Assembly (NCBI RefSeq): GCF_023922585.1
Contig: NZ_JAMFTN010000023.1
Coordinates: forward strand, 1-64,000
Direction of reading: 5' to 3'
Length of the DNA stretch: 64,000 nt
Source: Aliidiomarina quisquiliarum
GTDB lineage: Bacteria > Pseudomonadota > Gammaproteobacteria > Enterobacterales > Alteromonadaceae
Part shown: positions 1-7,017 of the stretch, one piece after another
Numbering within the stretch: position 1 is the stretch's first letter
Layout: the number at the start of each line of letters is the position of its first letter
Notes under the pieces: generated by a model
What the model saw: the letters and a program-made list of their open reading frames with translations, nothing else
Told to the model about the DNA's origin: nothing
Database searches by the model: none
Translations under genes and position numbers: made by a program

Positions 1-87
1 ACAGAGTGGCTTTGGACATACAATAACGAACGACCAAACACAGCCATTGGTCGCGTACCGCCAAGGTATTTACTGGACGCGGCTTAA
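1..87 (+). CDS. IS3-family transposase OrfB, C-terminal end (cut by window edge)
   Basis: The first 28 codons read in frame to a TAA and end in the pattern typical of the end of IS3-family DDE transposases (YNNERPNTAIG, then a P-x-x-Y-L segment). The start and catalytic core lie outside the window. The element's right end is probably near position 127, where the sequence finishes GGGGGATTACA; this is inferred because the matching left end is not visible. It is not a copy of the element at 1723-2966, whose C-terminal sequence differs. It marks the left edge of the accessory region. Confidence 0.75.
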   Translation, partial: TEWLWTYNNERPNTAIGRVPPRYLLDAA

Positions 88-138
88 CTCTCTACTTTTA
101 ACTTCGGTTATAAATGGGGGGATTACAATCTGAATGCG

Positions 139-411
139 TTGAGGAAATTTCTAACCTTTATGGGACACGCTATAGGTGAACCCATAAAACGACCGAAAAA
201 CACTCACGCGTTGCGCCTCGCTTATCTAGTAAATAAAAGCCTTGATGAAAAATTATCTAGTAGATTAATTCAAGAATACCTATCCCTTGCGCTATTCATA
301 CTTCATAGCGTAGATATCGCAAAGCAGCATGTTCTGAATTACCAAAAGACACATGATGGCTATTTGGTGAATCTAGAAGACCGTTTATATTGGATCCCGT
401 CTCCCAATTAA
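139..411 (+). CDS. Hypothetical protein, possibly the tail of a gene cut by an IS
   Basis: A 90-codon reading frame starting at TTG; an ATG at 160 would give 83 residues. I do not recognise the family. The product is largely helical with a hydrophobic stretch near residues 47-57 and no motif I can name. The frame stays open upstream into the end of the IS3 element (from position 88), so it may be the 3' part of an older gene interrupted by that insertion rather than an intact small gene. No convincing ribosome binding site precedes either start. Confidence 0.35.
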   Translation: MRKFLTFMGHAIGEPIKRPKNTHALRLAYLVNKSLDEKLSSRLIQEYLSLALFILHSVDIAKQHVLNYQKTHDGYLVNLEDRLYWIPSPN

Positions 412-467
412 ATAATCATCATTCATCACTTTCTTTGGGCCATGTCTATCGCCATTAAACGACTAGG

Positions 468-629
468 TCAGTTATAATTCACCAAAGCTGCGTCTTTGAA
501 AAAACCAAGGTAGCCGTCTGTATGATTTAAATTCTGTATGGATGCCGACGGTTCGTTATCACGCATAAAACGAGAAAAGACCTGATGAGAGTTTTTCATA
601 CGAATAATTGCCACTAAGAGCAAATGCAT
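468..629 (-). CDS. Possible small protein of 53 aa (unrecognised)
   Basis: The stretch 412-731 has no long gene. On the minus strand it holds one plausible small frame beginning ATG-CAT-TTG at 629, with a second in-frame ATG at 599 that would give 43 residues. The C-terminal part (NHTDGYLGFFKDAALVNYN) looks protein-like, but I know no family for it. There is no clear ribosome binding site, so it may be the remnant of a larger gene. Nothing else stands out in this interval except the hairpin at 684-713. Confidence 0.2.
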   Translation of the reverse strand: MHLLLVAIIRMKNSHQVFSRFMRDNEPSASIQNLNHTDGYLGFFKDAALVNYN

Positions 630-683
630 CAATTTTGTATACAAGAATTATACAGAAAATACATTTTTCTACTAATTGAGCAA

Positions 684-713
684 AGTAGACTTCGCAAAAT
701 CGCGAAGTCTACT
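684..713 (-). terminator. Perfect 12-bp hairpin behind the PH-domain gene
   Basis: AGTAGACTTCGC and its exact reverse complement are separated by 6 bases. The hairpin sits 18 bases beyond the stop of the minus-strand gene at 732, where a terminator would be expected. Only a short T-rich run follows on the minus strand, so termination is probable but not certain. Confidence 0.5.
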
Positions 714-731
714 GAATGAATTAGTATAAAG

Positions 732-1178
732 TCAATCCGGTTCCGATTTAGATTCATACCCGGTATTAAAAGTTCCTTCCTTGCTTACCTGGATAATAGA
801 ATTCATAAATCCCTCTTTATCTCGTGGAGATATTGCTATTTCAGAATGACGATATGAAATTACGATTCTATCCATGGATAATGCTGGGGAAGATGCTAAT
901 ATAAATTCTTCCCTTAATCCCCTTATATCTTCTATAGGTATTTTCCACGAAAATATACTTGATATAATAATTAGCTTGTCATCTGTTACTTTATAGTAAG
1001 TACACAGTAGGGCTGACAATGGAAATAGTATTCCTAATACCACACTAATAATTAGAGGAATTAATACCTGCTGGACATTTGATTTATTTAATAAAGTAAA
1101 AGCAGAATAAGTCGATACTCCAATAACAAATATAAAAACCAATAACAACCAAAAATCTATTTTAGAGTGGTAAATCAT
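732..1178 (-). CDS. Membrane protein with bacterial PH domain (bPH_4 type)
   Basis: 148 residues. Two hydrophobic segments (about residues 8-30 and 38-60) are followed by a compact domain. That domain contains YYKVTDDKLIIIS, then IPIEDIRGL, then SSPALSMDRIVISY and ISPRDKEGF. This layout is characteristic of the short bacterial PH-like domain formerly called DUF1200 (PF06713). The cellular role of the family is unknown. The start codon overlaps the stop of the upstream gene by 4 bases (ATGA), so the two were cotranslated. Together with that gene it appears to have lost its native promoter to the IS insertion at 1723. The domain call is by pattern; the function is not inferred. Confidence 0.7.
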   Translation of the reverse strand: MIYHSKIDFWLLLVFIFVIGVSTYSAFTLLNKSNVQQVLIPLIISVVLGILFPLSALLCTYYKVTDDKLIIISSIFSWKIPIEDIRGLREEFILASSPALSMDRIVISYRHSEIAISPRDKEGFMNSIIQVSKEGTFNTGYESKSEPD

Positions 1179-1735
1179 AACACTTCCTTTACTGGCAATC
1201 GGCCGATTTCAAATTCAGTTGAGAAACGAAATATTATGTCGTTAATATAATTTTCATATTTTTCTTTGACCTTTTCTACAATCTCAGGTGTGTTGTATAG
1301 TTTCGAACAAACTTCGCAAATATGGTTAGAACCGCTGAAATTATCCTGCATGTACTTCTCTCCCATCACATCTTTGACTATATTTAGAGGCCCTTTTACT
1401 CTAATCCATAATTTCATAAAATCTTTAAGCTGAGATTTATATGATTCTAAAAGCGAGTCAGTCCGCAAATCCCCGATTTTCATTTCTGGGATATGTTCAT
1501 AAGTGAGCCCACAACAACTAGATGCCAAATAATGCGGCGTAACAACCATGTTCTCTAGAACTTGACTACATCCGTCAAATAGTGCGGGTGATATGTGCTT
1601 CTTAACATCCCTATCATATTCGTCATTAAATGCCATCCATGAATTGACCATCAATTTAAACAGTGGACTTGATGCGAGCTCCTGATATTCGGGTGACTTA
1701 ACTATCTGGCTTTTCACATTAGTGATCCGTACCAC
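1175..1735 (-). CDS. Hypothetical protein whose 5' end was replaced by an IS insertion
   Basis: 186 residues from a GTG (1733-1735) that lies inside the terminal repeat of the IS3-family element. I do not recognise the family. The protein is acidic and helical, with a Cys-Cys pair near residue 73 and a C-x-x-C motif (HICEVCSKLY) near residue 140. If the IS and one copy of its ATTAG target repeat are removed, the frame continues upstream for 13 more codons to a TTG at 3003-3005. This suggests the original N-terminus is on the far side of the element. No Shine-Dalgarno sequence precedes the GTG, so the gene may now be silent. Confidence 0.5.
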   Translation of the reverse strand: MVRITNVKSQIVKSPEYQELASSPLFKLMVNSWMAFNDEYDRDVKKHISPALFDGCSQVLENMVVTPHYLASSCCGLTYEHIPEMKIGDLRTDSLLESYKSQLKDFMKLWIRVKGPLNIVKDVMGEKYMQDNFSGSNHICEVCSKLYNTPEIVEKVKEKYENYINDIIFRFSTEFEIGRLPVKEVL

Positions 1736-1752
1736 TAAAAGTGGACACTTTG

Positions 1753-2568
1753 CTAAGCACTATTTTTTAATTCAAAGTTCTCTGGGCTGTGATAGCCAAT
1801 AGCACTATGCCTTCTTGTTTTGTTGTAATCAACTTCGATGTACTCAAAGACTGCTCGACGCATATTTTCTCGATCCATGATGGGCTCGTCCTGCAAGGCT
1901 TCGACCTTTAATGAGTGAAAGAAGCTTTCGGCACAGGCATTATCCCAACAATTTCCTTTTCGGCTCATACTCTGAGTAAGTCTATGTTTTTTAATTAAAT
2001 CTCGATAATCGTTTGAACAATATTGACTACCTCGGTCGCTGTGAACAATGATCCCTTCGGGAAAGCCTCTGCGAAATAAAGCCATTTTCAGAGCATCACA
2101 CACCAACGTTGCGGTCATTCGGTTACTCATCGACCAGCCAACAACCGAGCGTGAATATAAATCGATGATTACCGCTAGGTACAGCCAGCCCTCACTAGTG
2201 AATAAATACGTGATATCGCCAACCCACTTTTGATTCGGAGCACTTGCCGTAAAATCTTGCTCCAGCAAGTTTGGCGCCACAGGCTGATTGTGCTTACTGT
2301 CCGTGGTGACTTTAAATTTACGTGCAGCCTTAGGTACAAGGCCTTGGCGTATCATACTATTGCGAATAGTTTTGATATCGGGTGTCATGTCGAGCTCTGC
2401 CAAATCCACTTGGATACGCCGAGCGCCGCTGCGCTCTTTCGAGTCAATAAATGCCTGCTTAATCGCCTCGTCTCGCTCAATTTGACGCTGCTCTCGAGGA
2501 TTGACTGTCTGACCATGTTTCCGCCAGGCATAATACCCACTACGCGATACGTTGAGCACGTTCACCAT
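1753..2568 (-). CDS. IS3-family transposase OrfB (rve/DDE integrase core)
   Basis: 271 residues from its first ATG. It has an N-terminal HTH_21-like segment (SRSGYYAW near the start), then the catalytic core. Visible motifs are WVGDITYL (first Asp), HSDRGSQY (second Asp) and NCWDNACAESFFHSLK (catalytic Glu). The end, TRRHSAIGYHSPENF, is typical of the family. The reading frame extends upstream without a stop as far as the end of orfA. The functional enzyme is therefore expected to be an OrfAB fusion made by a -1 ribosomal frameshift at the run of five A residues at 2622-2626 (minus-strand sense). Confidence 0.92.
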   Translation of the reverse strand: MVNVLNVSRSGYYAWRKHGQTVNPREQRQIERDEAIKQAFIDSKERSGARRIQVDLAELDMTPDIKTIRNSMIRQGLVPKAARKFKVTTDSKHNQPVAPNLLEQDFTASAPNQKWVGDITYLFTSEGWLYLAVIIDLYSRSVVGWSMSNRMTATLVCDALKMALFRRGFPEGIIVHSDRGSQYCSNDYRDLIKKHRLTQSMSRKGNCWDNACAESFFHSLKVEALQDEPIMDRENMRRAVFEYIEVDYNKTRRHSAIGYHSPENFELKNSA

Positions 2569-2618
2569 CCGCTTTAAGCTGAATTGATGCTGGTGCTCAA
2601 GAATAAACTCAAATCTGG

Positions 2619-2903
2619 CTATTTTTGGTTCTTCGCGAAGTAGGTAGCCGCCTTTTTTAATATGGCCAGGTCCTCTGCCTGTTCAGCTAATTGACGTTTT
2701 AATCGAGCAATTTCAGCGGCTTGCTCTGCTTCTCTGGCGCTCGTGCTAGATTTTTTTTGCGCCGCAGTCCGCCAACTGTACAGCTGGGATTCGTAGACTT
2801 TCAGTTCTCTAGCCGCCGCTGCAACGCCTATTCTTTCAGCTAATTTCAGGGCTTCTGCTTTAAATTCTTGTGTGTGGACTTTGCGTGTTTTATTTGCTTT
2901 CAT
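2619..2903 (-). CDS. IS3-family OrfA (helix-turn-helix DNA-binding protein)
   Basis: 94 residues. The N-terminal HTH_8-like segment (FKAEALKLAERIGVAAAAREL then YESQLYSWR) recognises the element's ends. The C-terminal half is a leucine-zipper-like coiled coil (AARLKRQLAEQAEDLAILKKA region). The frame ends CAA-AAA-TAG. The five-A run directly before the stop is the likely -1 slip site that joins it to OrfB, as in other IS3 elements. Alone, OrfA usually acts as a regulator of transposition. Confidence 0.9.
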   Translation of the reverse strand: MKANKTRKVHTQEFKAEALKLAERIGVAAAARELKVYESQLYSWRTAAQKKSSTSAREAEQAAEIARLKRQLAEQAEDLAILKKAATYFAKNQK

Positions 2904-3185
2904 GATTCACCTCGTTAAGTGATTTTACTCACTTAGCTCGGTGTCCAAAAGTACTGGTACGGATCAATTAGACTTCCGCCCTAATATTCGCCTAAATAGT
3001 AACAATCAAACCGTGCATGCTCTTATATTGTAATAACAGGCATGCGCATTTACCCAGCCGCTTACACTTGCCATATACTTGTATTAATTTTGTTATATCT
3101 GAATGTAGCGAGTACTACGTAATAAGGCAAGCTGCTAACATTCATAAACACGCAGCCAAAATAAGCAAAATGAAGTGAGTTGGTG

Positions 3186-3974
3186 ATGAACATGTATTAC
3201 GCGCCCATTGTTTTCGACGCCTTTATGAAAGTTTGGTGGCTTTTTCTTTTAGGCGCAATAATTAGTATTTTAAAAACGCCGGTAATAAAAGGCTGGCTTG
3301 GCGAGCTTGCTGTTCGTGCTTCAATGATGCCAATTCTGCCGAGTAATAATAAATATGGTTACATCTCCCTGCATAATGTCACTCTGCCCACACCCGATGG
3401 CACCACTCAAATTGACCATATTATGGTGTCTGTTTATGGGGTGTTTGTTTTAGAAACGAAGAACATGAAGGGCTGGATATTTGGATCTGAGCACCAAGCG
3501 CAATGGACACAGAAAGTTTATAAAAAGTCATATCGGTTTCAGAACCCGTTACGCCAAAACTATAAACATGTAAAAGCGTTGGAAGCGCTGCTTTCTATTC
3601 CTGCAGATAAAATTCATTCTGTTGTGATCTTTGTCGGCAGCTGTACGTTTAAAACTAAAATGCCCCCGAATGTAACTTATGGCGGGGGCTACCTTCGGTA
3701 CATCAAGTCTTTTCACCTGCCGGTTTTTACTGAAGAACAAGTGCATACGATTATTTCTCAAATTGAGTCGGCGCGCTATACGCCTTCGTTGGCTACCAAT
3801 CGAAAGCATGTGCGGCATTTGAAAGCACGAGCAGAGCCAACTGCAAATAGGCTCTGCCCGAAGTGTGGTAGTGCCATGGTGTTACGTACGGCAAAGCGTG
3901 GCTCTAGGGCCGGAAATACGTTCTGGGGCTGCTCTAGCTTTCCTAAATGTAGGCAGGTGGTTAATATTAGTTAG
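3186..3974 (+). CDS. NERD-domain protein with C-terminal topoisomerase-type zinc ribbon
   Basis: 262 residues from ATG 3186; a TTG six bases upstream is possible but less likely. An N-terminal hydrophobic segment (about residues 10-27) is followed by a NERD (nuclease-related) domain with GELAVRA, then TQIDHIMVS and GVFVLETKNMKGWIFG, giving the E...D...ExK layout of PD-(D/E)xK nucleases. The C-terminus is a four-cysteine zinc ribbon (CPKCGSAM ... WGCSSFPKCR) like those at the end of type IA topoisomerases. It is probably a membrane-tethered nuclease-like protein acting on DNA. The biological role of the family is unsettled. It stands alone between the IS and the higBA pair. Confidence 0.82.
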   Translation: MNMYYAPIVFDAFMKVWWLFLLGAIISILKTPVIKGWLGELAVRASMMPILPSNNKYGYISLHNVTLPTPDGTTQIDHIMVSVYGVFVLETKNMKGWIFGSEHQAQWTQKVYKKSYRFQNPLRQNYKHVKALEALLSIPADKIHSVVIFVGSCTFKTKMPPNVTYGGGYLRYIKSFHLPVFTEEQVHTIISQIESARYTPSLATNRKHVRHLKARAEPTANRLCPKCGSAMVLRTAKRGSRAGNTFWGCSSFPKCRQVVNIS

Positions 3975-4130
3975 CTTGCCAGACAAGTAATAAATTTCCT
4001 CTATTACCTCCTAAATTGAGATCGCAAGCCCCATTTTTCTCTTCCATAATTAAACCCTGCTTTGTTAACTTAAGAAGAAAACTTAAGCTACAACACTTCA
4101 TAACCTAACGATTATAGGAATTTCATTTAT

Positions 4131-4175
4131 AGTAACGCTTGACGTTACTATTGCGAGGCGTCATTATTAATTATG
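4131..4175 (+). promoter_or_regulatory. higBA promoter with palindromic operator
   Basis: AGTAACG-CTTGA-CGTTACT (4131-4149) is a perfect 7-bp inverted repeat. It overlaps a good -35 box TTGACG (4139-4144). A -10 box CATTAT follows at 4162-4167 after exactly 17 bases. The palindrome is well placed for HigA (or HigBA) autorepression. The expected transcription start falls on or next to the higB ATG at 4173, so the toxin message may be leaderless. The promoter is inferred from sequence only. Confidence 0.55.
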
Positions 4176-4451
4176 ATCATTTCATTCAAGTGTAAGGATA
4201 CTGAGAAGCTAGCAAATGGCTCCCGTGTTAAGCGCTTTGTTAATTTTGAGCGTGTTGCCTTGAGGAAGATTAGGCAACTACAGGCAGCAAGTCAGCTGAA
4301 TGATCTTAAAATTCCACCCGGTAATATGTTAGAACCGCTGTATGGTGATCGCCATGGCTTATATAGCATTCGAATAAACAGGCAATTCCGGGTGTGCTTT
4401 CGTTGGACTAATGCCGGTGCGGAAGATGTCGAAATTGTTGATTACCACTAG
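4173..4451 (+). CDS. higB: HigB/GraT-family toxin (RelE superfamily)
   Basis: 92 residues, the usual length for the HigB-2/GraT branch of RelE-like mRNA interferases, which cleave mRNA on the ribosome. The start MIISFKCKDTEKL matches the family's conserved N-terminus. The middle has LKIPPGNMLEPLYGDRHGLYSIRINRQFRVCFRW, which carries the conserved PPGN, H-G-Y-S-I-R and Q-F-R-V-C-F elements. It is followed 10 bases later by its antitoxin, in the toxin-first order typical of hig loci. The only purine-rich stretch upstream (GAGG at 4155) is too far from the ATG for a standard ribosome binding site. Confidence 0.9.
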   Translation: MIISFKCKDTEKLANGSRVKRFVNFERVALRKIRQLQAASQLNDLKIPPGNMLEPLYGDRHGLYSIRINRQFRVCFRWTNAGAEDVEIVDYH

Positions 4452-4461
4452 GAGGTAACTC

Positions 4462-4776
4462 ATGCGCAACATTAACCCTGTTACACCAGGTGAATTACTT
4501 AAAGAAGAGTTTCTTGACCCTATGGGTATTACTCAATACCGTTTAGCCAAAGAAATTGGGGTACCTGCTCAAAGAATTGGGCAAATTGTGGTGGGTAAGC
4601 GAGCAATAACCGCAGATACTGACCTGCGGCTATGTCGTTTTTTTGATTTATCTAATGGGTATTGGTTGCGAGCTCAAGCAGCCTACGATACTGAAGTGGC
4701 TGCAGACGCCCTTGCCGATCAATTGCGTAAGATTAAGCCATGGAATTCAGGCTCTACTGCCGAACAAGGCACATAA
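4462..4776 (+). CDS. higA: HigA-family antitoxin (HTH XRE)
   Basis: 104 residues with the HigA signature: N-terminal NPVTPGELLKEEFLDPMGIT, then a helix-turn-helix (QYRLAKEIGVPAQRIGQIVVGKRAIT) and the conserved DTDLRLCRFFDLSNGYWLRAQ region. It neutralises HigB by direct binding and represses the operon. A clear ribosome binding site (AGGAGG at 4450-4455) precedes the ATG, in contrast to higB. Translation of antitoxin should therefore exceed that of toxin. Confidence 0.92.
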   Translation: MRNINPVTPGELLKEEFLDPMGITQYRLAKEIGVPAQRIGQIVVGKRAITADTDLRLCRFFDLSNGYWLRAQAAYDTEVAADALADQLRKIKPWNSGSTAEQGT

Positions 4777-4941
4777 TCATCTAGGTTTCGTTCCCTAGTC
4801 TTTTCCATCTAAACTGCCCACCGCTGTACTGTACCTATAGCAAATTGAGCGCCGATAAATAACCCAATACCCGAGCTAACAGGCCAGAACAATAAACTGT
4901 TACCCGGGTAATATGGCGTGCTACTACAAAAGCCTTTTTTA

Positions 4942-5100
4942 TTAGCGTGTGAATACATGCCAAATGACATAAAACCATGACAAAAAGCCATGCAGCATTG
5001 CCCATAACACCGACTTATTTACACTCCACGAAATTGCAATAGTGAGTGATGTGCCAAAGGTTATGCCATATTTTGTTATTTCGTTCTTTGAATTATTCAT
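4942..5100 (-). CDS. Small membrane protein, 52 aa
   Basis: A minus-strand frame from ATG at 5100 to TAA at 4942. The product starts MNNSKNEITKYGITFGTSL, carries ISWSVNKSVLWAMLHGF and ends FYVIWHVFTR. Two short hydrophobic stretches separated by the N-K-S turn suggest a small inner-membrane protein. I recall similar short proteins with an SWS-x-N-x-S...HG...WFYVI pattern as hypotheticals in other bacteria; this is from memory, not a search. Function is unknown. An AGAATAAGCA stretch upstream offers a weak ribosome binding site. It has no obvious operon partner. The interval 4777-4941 and the bases 5101-5247 hold nothing else I can support. Confidence 0.55.
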   Translation of the reverse strand: MNNSKNEITKYGITFGTSLTIAISWSVNKSVLWAMLHGFLSWFYVIWHVFTR

Positions 5101-5247
5101 TGCTTATTCTCTTAATTTATTATGTTTTACAGCTGATTAAATAAATTGTTAGCCATTCGCGCCTTGCAGGGTAGCTGCAATTGCCGCATCCCAAGCGCCA
5201 CGGCCAAATAACACGAAGCGATATTTTTAGGACTATCAGAAGTTAAC

Positions 5248-5895
5248 CTACACTAAATTTTTCTTAAAGTTTTCATATAGTTTCTGCACTATGGGCTCGG
5301 CGGCGGCGTTCAAAAAGTGCAGCATCGACTCCTTACTCTCAAATAAGTCTTTTAGCTTTATAGAGTAACCTGGGGCAACGGGTGATACGGGTATCGCATT
5401 GTACGACCAAATCATTGCGCCTGAGCTGTCGAGCAGCTGGCCGGCGATATTAAAGCGCGCCGTAAGCTCATCGGAAAAACCATGTTTCATGCCCAACACA
5501 ACCACATTGAGGGTAATAACTAACTTGTTTGGTGAATGGCTATCTATACTTACCTGAAGGTTGTCTGCGTTTATCTTTTCAATAAGTTGCTGTTGAACAA
5601 GGTTATTTAAGCTTATGTCGTGTTCGTCCATAAACTTTAACGCAAGTTCTCTTACCCCTAGTCCGTCGTTCGCTTCATAGTAAAATACACCAAGCCAGTG
5701 CACTTCCACTGTCGTAATAGCAGTAAGCATTTCGTTGTTGTTCGGGTTTGCTTCAATACTAATTGTTTCTAGCGCGTCGAAGTTGCTTTTTGTCAGCTTT
5801 ACACTTGGCACAGACGAGCAGCCGCTTATAAATAGAATGATTAAATACAATGCATAATAAGGTTTCAACCGCGCTCTCCTAGTAAGGTGTGTCAT
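5248..5895 (-). CDS. Putative lipoprotein of unknown function
   Basis: 215 residues. A basic N-terminus, a hydrophobic stretch and a lipobox (FISGC, Cys26) predict a lipid-anchored envelope protein. The mature part has no domain I can name. It alternates beta-like segments (VEVHWLGVFYY, NKLVITLNVVVLGM) with an Ala-Met-Ile-Trp-Ser-Tyr stretch (GAMIWSYNAIP) near residue 160 and a helical C-terminus. This overall pattern resembles small outer-membrane-associated lipoproteins. It stands alone, oriented away from the GPP34 gene. No terminator is evident between it and the small gene at 4942. Confidence 0.7.
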   Translation of the reverse strand: MTHLTRRARLKPYYALYLIILFISGCSSVPSVKLTKSNFDALETISIEANPNNNEMLTAITTVEVHWLGVFYYEANDGLGVRELALKFMDEHDISLNNLVQQQLIEKINADNLQVSIDSHSPNKLVITLNVVVLGMKHGFSDELTARFNIAGQLLDSSGAMIWSYNAIPVSPVAPGYSIKLKDLFESKESMLHFLNAAAEPIVQKLYENFKKNLV

Positions 5896-6099
5896 TGTTT
5901 ACAAGTACGCTTTTTTAAGCTTGATTGTTATACACTTGTATTCAACTTCGAAGCAATAGATTATTGATAGTGCGTAACTTTTTACCCTTGTTACGCGCTC
6001 AAGCTGACCAACTTGCTCAGTTTTAGTAGAAGTGGTTACTATGAGCCCTTCTAGCTTAGCAACCTAGCAACCCCATAAACTTTCAACACAGGTGCCACC

Positions 6100-6798
6100 A
6101 TGCCGAATAATTTAAAGCTGTACGAAGCCATTATGCTACTTGCCTTGAACGAGGAAAAAGGCACTATGAACGGTATGTATGTGGAATACGCTACTGCGGG
6201 GGCGTTAACAGCCGAGCTTTTAATGCTCAGCCGCATAAAGGTAGACGAAGACAATAAAGCTAGAGTGGCCGTGCTTGATAACAGCCCTACGGGTGATGAG
6301 TTATTAGACGAAGCCTTGACCACAATTGAAGCGTCGAAACGCCAGCGTAAGTTAAAAGACTGGGTAATGAAACTTGCGGGTATGAAAGACTTAAAGCACA
6401 AAGTGGCTCAAGCTTTGGCCGCAAGCGGTATTGTGTCGGCTGAAAAAGAAAAGGTGCTGTGGCTGTTTGAACGCCGGGTGTACCCAGAAATAAATCCTGA
6501 GCCAGAGCTACAACTTCGCCAAGCTATGCGCGACGCGGTACTAGCCGATAACGACGACATTGAGCCACGTATAGCCATTGCTATTGCCTTAGCCAATAGC
6601 GCTAAGTTATTACCGCAGGTGTTTAGTAAACAGGAATTAAAAGAGCGCAAGCAGCGTATTAAACAACTAGAAACTGGCGAGCTGGTATCGAAAGCGGCCA
6701 AAGAAGCGATACAAGCGATTGAAGCGGCGGTAATGATCGCCGTTATGATCCCAGCAATAACAGCGGCGACATCAGCGTCGAGCTCGAGCTCTTGTTAG
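6100..6798 (+). CDS. GPP34 (Golgi phosphoprotein 3) family protein
   Basis: 232 residues, starting with the family hallmark LKLYEAIMLLALNEEKGTM, followed by YATAGALTAELLMLSRI, a short acidic linker and VAVLDNSPTGDELLDEAL. The helical domain continues to KVLWLFERRVYPEINPE and LRQAMRDAVL. GPP34/Vps74 proteins bind phosphoinositides in eukaryotes; bacterial members exist but their role is unknown. The C-terminus ends in a hydrophobic Ala/Met stretch and a serine run before a terminal Cys. The stop codon overlaps the end of the ccdA-like relic on the opposite strand. It has no operon partner. Confidence 0.85.
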   Translation: MPNNLKLYEAIMLLALNEEKGTMNGMYVEYATAGALTAELLMLSRIKVDEDNKARVAVLDNSPTGDELLDEALTTIEASKRQRKLKDWVMKLAGMKDLKHKVAQALAASGIVSAEKEKVLWLFERRVYPEINPEPELQLRQAMRDAVLADNDDIEPRIAIAIALANSAKLLPQVFSKQELKERKQRIKQLETGELVSKAAKEAIQAIEAAVMIAVMIPAITAATSASSSSSC

Positions 6799-7012
6799 GT
6801 TGTTATTGAGCGGTATTGGTGCATGAGGCCGTTCTCATAGAGGCACGACCATACGTGTATTTAAGCCGCTGAGTAGATCCGATAGAGCTGTCAATAGCAG
6901 CTGCATTTTCTTGCAACCAAAGCTTGCGCTTCTCTTCTACCACTGCTGCTTGAATTCCAGATTCCGCAGTTCTTGAAACATTATATGCGCATACTAATTG
7001 CGCACAAATCAT
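6795..7012 (-). pseudogene. Decayed CcdA-like antitoxin gene
   Basis: From ATG 7012 on the minus strand the frame reads AQLVCAYNVSRTAE, then AAVVEEKRKLWLQENAAAI. This matches the central part of CcdA antitoxins (compare KAYDVNISGLV and ERWKAENQEG of F-plasmid CcdA, from memory). After about residue 42 the frame loses resemblance. A different frame then gives YENGLMHQYRSI, like the end of chromosomal CcdA proteins, before a TAA at 6795. The N-terminal DNA-binding strand is also missing. The 218-bp span is close to a normal ccdA length. No ccdB follows. It starts 6 bases after the jetD-like stop. Confidence 0.45.
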
Positions 7013-7017
7013 GTAGG

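Larger units (their letters stand above)
1723..2966 (-). mobile_element. Complete IS3-family insertion sequence (1244 bp)
   Basis: The ends are imperfect inverted repeats starting TGATCCGTACCA, with further matches (TGGACAC, GCTAAG) within the outer 35 bases. They are flanked by identical 5-bp direct repeats ATTAG at 1718-1722 and 2967-2971, the target duplication. Inside are orfA and orfB in the standard IS3 arrangement on the minus strand, with a frameshift site between them. Both reading frames are intact and the ends are preserved, so the element is probably still mobile or arrived recently. The insertion separates the two genes at 732-1735 from their original upstream DNA. Confidence 0.92.

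Noticed and set aside
2048-2577. Plus-strand frames across the IS3 transposase gene
   Set aside because: They are mirror frames of OrfB; the sense frame contains all the catalytic motifs.
4809-4991. A 60-codon minus-strand frame beginning MAFCHGFMSFGMYSH
   Set aside because: It overlaps the better-supported 52-aa small gene in another frame and has no recognisable sequence.
5149-5226. A possible 25-codon relic ending RFVLFGRGAWDAAIAATLQGANG-like sequence on the minus strand
   Set aside because: It is open only between two stops and has no start. It looks protein-like but is too short to call.
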